The position numbers and the translations under genes were made by a program. A DNA stretch of 64,000 nt. Origin: Actinokineospora inagensis DSM 44258 (GTDB lineage Bacteria; Actinomycetota; Actinomycetes; Mycobacteriales; Pseudonocardiaceae). Below are positions 60,641-64,000 of this stretch, in pieces (the stretch's first letter is position 1; every line of letters starts with the position of its first letter). Location: positions 1 through 64,000 of the forward strand of contig NZ_AXWW01000023.1 of the NCBI RefSeq assembly GCF_000482865.1. Reading direction: 5' to 3'. The notes below the pieces were generated by a model. The model saw nothing but the letters and a program-made list of their open reading frames with translations, had not been told where the DNA came from and searched no databases.

Positions 60641-61729
60641 ATGACACAGTGCACGGATTTCGCCGTCTCGTACACCCGCGTCGGGTGCGGCAAACTGGGC
60701 CGGGCCCTGACCGCGCTCGCGTTCGACCCGGCCAAGCGGGCCACCATGGTCGAGGAGCTGCGCACGCTGCTGTCCCCCTGGGACGGTGGTCCGGTCACCG
60801 ACCCTACCCGCCACTGGTCGTACGCGTCCAGTGACGGCGCCCCGTTGGAACTCTCGGTGGCGTGGTCGCGGCGCGGGATCGAGGTCCGGGTCTACTTCGA
60901 ACCACTGGGCAACCCACCCACCCCGGAGGCCTGCCGGGACGCGGGCGCCGCCGCGACCAGGGACCTGGCCCGGTACGGCGATGTCGCGCTGGCCGACTAC
61001 CTCGCCGTCGAGGACCTGTTCCTGGTGCCGCGGCCACGACCGCCGTTCAGCGTGCTCGACGCCGTGATGTGGGGGCAGGACGGCAAACCGTGGTTCAAGG
61101 CCTACCTCAACCCGCTGGCCCAGGGCGCCGAGCGCGCCGGGGACGTGCTGACCGAGGCCATGGGTCGGCTCGGCATGGGTCCCGCGTGGACGGTGGCCGC
61201 CGACCGGTACGCCGAGGACCACGCCGACCAGGCGCCCACCCTGTTCGCCCTCGACCTGATGCGCGGCGCGCGGACCAAGGTCTACTTCCCGCACCACGGC
61301 GTCGACGCGGCGCGGATCGAGCGGTTCGCGTCCTGCGCCCGCGACCACGAGCCCGGTAGCGCTGCCTGGTTGTGCCAGGAGATCGCCGGAACCGACCAAC
61401 CGGGCAAACCGCCGATCACGTCGCTGGTCTTCCACCGGGGCGACCCCGTTCCCGTGTCGACGGTGTCCTACGTCCCGTTGTGCCCCAACGTGGACAACGA
61501 CGGCATCGCCGCCGCCCGGGTCGCGGACCTGATGCGGGCGGTCGACCTCAACCCGGAGCCGTACCTCGCCACGCTGGACGCGCTCGCCGTCGGCCCGCTC
61601 GCCACGTCGCGGGTGCAGACCTACGTCGGCTACCGGGGCGGCGCGGACCCCCGGGTCTCGGTGTACTTCGCGACCGGCGCGTTCGGACCGGTCACCGATC
61701 TCCCAGCAGCGGAAGGGAAAACAGCATGA
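60641..61729 (+). CDS. DMATS-type aromatic (indole) prenyltransferase
   Basis: This 362-residue protein fits the bacterial DMATS/CymD-like ABBA prenyltransferases. The residues used for the diphosphate and aromatic acceptor are in settings such as KPWFKAYLNP, GARTKVYFPHHGV and TYVGYRGGADPRVSVYF. Enzymes of this type transfer dimethylallyl from DMAPP to tryptophan or indole compounds without a DDxxD motif or absolute metal need. The ATG lacks a strong Shine-Dalgarno, with AGGCGGG 13 bases upstream. It is followed by a cupin, an aldehyde dehydrogenase and an IPP isomerase, the last likely supplying DMAPP. Acceptor unknown. Confidence 0.85.
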   Translation: MTQCTDFAVSYTRVGCGKLGRALTALAFDPAKRATMVEELRTLLSPWDGGPVTDPTRHWSYASSDGAPLELSVAWSRRGIEVRVYFEPLGNPPTPEACRDAGAAATRDLARYGDVALADYLAVEDLFLVPRPRPPFSVLDAVMWGQDGKPWFKAYLNPLAQGAERAGDVLTEAMGRLGMGPAWTVAADRYAEDHADQAPTLFALDLMRGARTKVYFPHHGVDAARIERFASCARDHEPGSAAWLCQEIAGTDQPGKPPITSLVFHRGDPVPVSTVSYVPLCPNVDNDGIAAARVADLMRAVDLNPEPYLATLDALAVGPLATSRVQTYVGYRGGADPRVSVYFATGAFGPVTDLPAAEGKTA

Positions 61730-62142
61730 CAACCTCTGAACAGTCTGAGCAGAACGAGCTCGTGGTGGTGCACACCGGGCAGACCTACGACGGCAAGCAG
61801 GGGCACGCGTTCTTCGCGGGCATCTCCCAGGAGACCGCCGGGTCGCGCGGCCTGTGCATGCACCTGGTGCGCATTCCACCGGGCGCCCGGGACAACCCGC
61901 ACCGGCACGACGAGCACGAGTCGGCGATCTACGTCATCTCCGGCAACGCCGAGGGCCGCTACGGCGCGGACCTCGCCAAGCGGATCACCGCCGGGCCGGG
62001 CGACTTCATCTACATCCCGGCCGGTGTGCCGCACCAGGCCATCAACCCCAGCGCGACCGAGCACCTGGTCGCCATCATCGCCCGCACCGACCCCCACGAG
62101 CAGGAGAGCACCGTGCTGCTCGCCGACCCCGACCATGTCTGA
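61726..62142 (+). CDS. Cupin-domain protein in the prenyltransferase operon
   Basis: This 138-residue cytoplasmic cupin has the first motif as RDNPHRHDEHESAIYVISG, with three His and a Glu that can bind a metal, and the second as PGDFIYIPAGVPHQAIN. The family includes dioxygenases and isomerases acting on small carboxylates. The ATG overlaps the prenyltransferase stop as ATGA, so the products are made together. It may act on the prenylated product. The reaction is not assignable. Confidence 0.85.
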   Translation: MTTSEQSEQNELVVVHTGQTYDGKQGHAFFAGISQETAGSRGLCMHLVRIPPGARDNPHRHDEHESAIYVISGNAEGRYGADLAKRITAGPGDFIYIPAGVPHQAINPSATEHLVAIIARTDPHEQESTVLLADPDHV

Positions 62143-62152
62143 GGAGCCGACC

Positions 62153-63637
62153 GTGTCGAACGACCCGCTGACCAGGAACCACCTGTGGATCGACGGCGAG
62201 TGGCGTGAGCCAGCCGGAGCCGACCGGTTCGAGGTGATCGACCCCAGCACCGAGCAAGTCGTCGGGTCCGTGCCCGCGGGCACGGACGCCGACGTCGACC
62301 GGGCCGTCGCCGCGGCGTCGGCGGCGTTCCCGATCTGGTCGGCCACCCCGCTGCCCCGGCGGATCGACGCCCTGCAGAAGCTGCTCGACGGCCTGCAGGA
62401 GCGGGCGGGCCTGTTCACCGACACGCTGTCGCTGGAGGTCGGTGCGCCGCTGACGGTCGCCCGGTTCCTGCAGTTCGGGTTCGCCGTGGACACCGTGCGC
62501 TCGTACCTCGACGTGCTGCCGGAGTACCGCTTCGAGGAGCGGCTCGGCTCGTCGCTCGTGCTGCGCGAGCCGACCGGCGTGGTCGCCTGCATCACCCCGT
62601 GGAACCTGCCGCTGGCCCTGATCCTGCAGAAGGTCGTGCCCGCGCTGGCCGCCGGGTGCACGGTGATCCTCAAGCCCAGCGAGATCACCCCGCTCAACGC
62701 GTTCCTGCTCGCCGACGTGCTCGCCGAGTGCGACCTGCCGCCCGGTGTGTTCAACCTGGTCAGCGGGGACGGCCCGACGGTCGGCGAGGCGCTGGCCGCG
62801 CACCCGGGGGTGGACATGGTCACCATCACCGGGTCGACCAGGGCCGGGCGCCGGGTCGCCGAGCTCGCCGCGCACTCGGTCAAGCGGGTGCACCTCGAAC
62901 TGGGCGGCAAGAGCGCCAACATCATCCTCGACGACGCCGACCTCGAGGAGTGCGTGCGGATCGGGGTCGACCAACTGTGCCTCAACTCCGGGCAGACCTG
63001 CCTGGCGTGGAGCCGGATGCTCGTCCACCGCGACCGGCACGACGAGGCCGCCGAGCTGGCCGCGAAGTTCGCCGACGCCTACCGGGTCGGCGACCCGCGC
63101 GACCCGGCGACCGCCGTCGGCCCGCTCGTGTCCGCCGCCGCGCTCGCCCGGGTGCGGCACTACATCGAACTGGGCAGCGCCGAGGGCGCCACCCTGGTCG
63201 CGGGTGGTCCGGACCGCCCGAGCGACCTGGACCAGGGCTACTACGTCCGGCCGACCGTGTTCGCCAACGTGCGCAACGACATGACCATCGCCCAGGAGGA
63301 GATCTTCGGCCCGGTCCTGTCGATCATCGCCTACGAGGACGACGCCGACGCCGTGCGGCTGGCCAACGAGTCCAACTACGGCCTGCAAGGCGCCGTCTGG
63401 TCGGAGAGCAACGCTCGGGCGCTGTCGGTGGCCCGGCAGGTGCGCACCGGGCAGGTCGACGTCAACGGCGCCCCGCTGAACTTCGCCGCCCCGTTCGGCG
63501 GGTTCAAGCAGTCCGGGTACGGCCGCCAGTGCGGCCCGCACGGCCTCGACGAGTACCTGGAGCTCAAGTCCATCCAGTTGCCCGCCGACGTGGAGACCAA
63601 CGAGATCAAGAGCGCCATCCGACTCACCGAGCACTGA
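62153..63637 (+). CDS. Aldehyde dehydrogenase, NAD(P)-dependent
   Basis: This 494-residue protein has all the family landmarks: ITPWNLPLALILQKVVPALAAG and LKPSE for cofactor binding, ITGSTRAG, LELGGKSANII with the general-base Glu, SGQTCLAWSRM with the catalytic Cys, and PFGGFKQSG near the C-terminus. It oxidises an aldehyde to a carboxylate in the cytoplasm. GTG 62153 has GAGGAG six bases upstream; an ATG at 62135 is in frame but overlaps the cupin end. In this operon it may act on an aldehyde derived from the prenylated indole or terpenoid (inference). Confidence 0.92.
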   Translation: MSNDPLTRNHLWIDGEWREPAGADRFEVIDPSTEQVVGSVPAGTDADVDRAVAAASAAFPIWSATPLPRRIDALQKLLDGLQERAGLFTDTLSLEVGAPLTVARFLQFGFAVDTVRSYLDVLPEYRFEERLGSSLVLREPTGVVACITPWNLPLALILQKVVPALAAGCTVILKPSEITPLNAFLLADVLAECDLPPGVFNLVSGDGPTVGEALAAHPGVDMVTITGSTRAGRRVAELAAHSVKRVHLELGGKSANIILDDADLEECVRIGVDQLCLNSGQTCLAWSRMLVHRDRHDEAAELAAKFADAYRVGDPRDPATAVGPLVSAAALARVRHYIELGSAEGATLVAGGPDRPSDLDQGYYVRPTVFANVRNDMTIAQEEIFGPVLSIIAYEDDADAVRLANESNYGLQGAVWSESNARALSVARQVRTGQVDVNGAPLNFAAPFGGFKQSGYGRQCGPHGLDEYLELKSIQLPADVETNEIKSAIRLTEH

Positions 63638-63644
63638 GGTCCCC

Positions 63645-64000
63645 ATGAGTCACCCGGAACTGGTGGTCCTGCTCGACGACCACCTCACCCCGATCGGCAC
63701 CGCCGCCAAGGCGACCGTGCACACCGCGAACACCCCGCTGCACCTGGCGTTCTCGTGCTACGTGTTCGACCGGCACGGCCGCGTCCTGCTCACCCGCCGC
63801 GCGCTGGACAAGAAGACCTGGCCCGGCGTGTGGACCAACTCCTTCTGCGGTCACCCCGCCCCCGGCGAACCAGCCGAGGACGCGGTGCACCGGCGGGGCG
63901 AGCAGGAGCTCGGCATCACCGTCACCGGCCCCCGACTGTCCATCCCGGACTTCCGGTACACGGCGGTGGACGCGAGCGGGATCGTCGAGAACGAGTTCTG
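63645..64000 (+). CDS. idi: Isopentenyl-diphosphate delta-isomerase type I, 3' end outside the window
   Basis: The first 118 codons of a Nudix-fold IPP isomerase are present. LHLAFSCYVFDRHGRVLLTRRALDKKTWPGVWTNSFCGHP includes the catalytic Cys (NSFCGHP) and the His metal ligands, followed by AEDAVHRRGEQELG, the degenerate Nudix helix. It interconverts IPP and DMAPP. Placed 7 bases after the aldehyde dehydrogenase, it would raise DMAPP for the prenyltransferase of this operon. The gene continues beyond the right edge. Confidence 0.95.
   Translation, partial: MSHPELVVLLDDHLTPIGTAAKATVHTANTPLHLAFSCYVFDRHGRVLLTRRALDKKTWPGVWTNSFCGHPAPGEPAEDAVHRRGEQELGITVTGPRLSIPDFRYTAVDASGIVENEF

Overview
The window is very GC-rich, its coding is dense, and starts overlap stops as GTGA or ATGA at a large share of gene junctions. 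It carries an ESX-type type VII secretion locus (eccB, eccC, eccD, mycosin, EccA-like), an AfsA/SARP regulatory cluster and an indole-type prenyltransferase cluster. Together these point to an actinomycete, probably of the Pseudonocardiales. No rRNA, tRNA, CRISPR array or insertion sequence was seen.

Layout. (1) 1-12.5 kb: the N-terminal part of an XRE regulator, then a leftward operon for peptide/opine-type import (binding lipoprotein, two permeases, a fused double ATPase) ending in an aminotransferase and a D-2-hydroxyacid dehydrogenase. Divergent from it is a rightward operon with an aspartoacylase-like deacylase, two tandem SDR paralogues and a RidA protein, followed by a LysR regulator. 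This looks like one uptake-and-catabolism locus for an N-acylated or peptide-like amino compound; the substrate is unknown. (2) 12.5-15.7 kb: a restriction-modification island with an Eco29kI-like GIY-YIG endonuclease, a C5-cytosine methyltransferase and a Vsr mismatch endonuclease. (3) 15.75-32.6 kb: an eight-gene, fully overlapping leftward operon (AfsA-like butenolide synthase, two KAS III, ACP, KAS II, double 3-hydroxyacyl-CoA dehydrogenase, secreted cupin, HAD phosphatase), a SARP regulator, an aldo/keto reductase with an MFS pump and its divergent MmyB-type regulator, and an MFS/FAD-monooxygenase/SMP-30/PPOX operon. Candidate SARP heptamer repeats with an 11-bp period lie upstream of both the afsA operon and the MFS/monooxygenase operon, suggesting one co-regulated pathway. 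(4) 32.6-33.2 kb: a deletion remnant of an nSTAND-WD40 gene. (5) 33.2-60.4 kb: the type VII locus. Mycosin and EccC run left; EccD, EccB, three small WXG-like proteins, a glycine-rich PPE-like protein, a YbaB-like protein, an EspC-like protein, a 3,166-residue giant, an ART-like protein and a beta-helix/AAA+/AAA+ EccA run right. No EccE is visible. (6) 60.6-64 kb: a DMATS-type prenyltransferase, cupin, aldehyde dehydrogenase and the start of type I IPP isomerase.

The most unusual item is the giant type VII protein (45435-54935). After a WXG100-like/hydrophobic N-terminus and a Pro/Thr-rich linker it carries twelve consecutive copies of a domain that resembles the papain-fold Tox-PL (glutamine deamidase) toxin domain but lacks the catalytic cysteine. 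The copies form a duplicated six-domain block whose first two domains are swapped. The locus also has a mycosin whose catalytic serine position is occupied by Glu.
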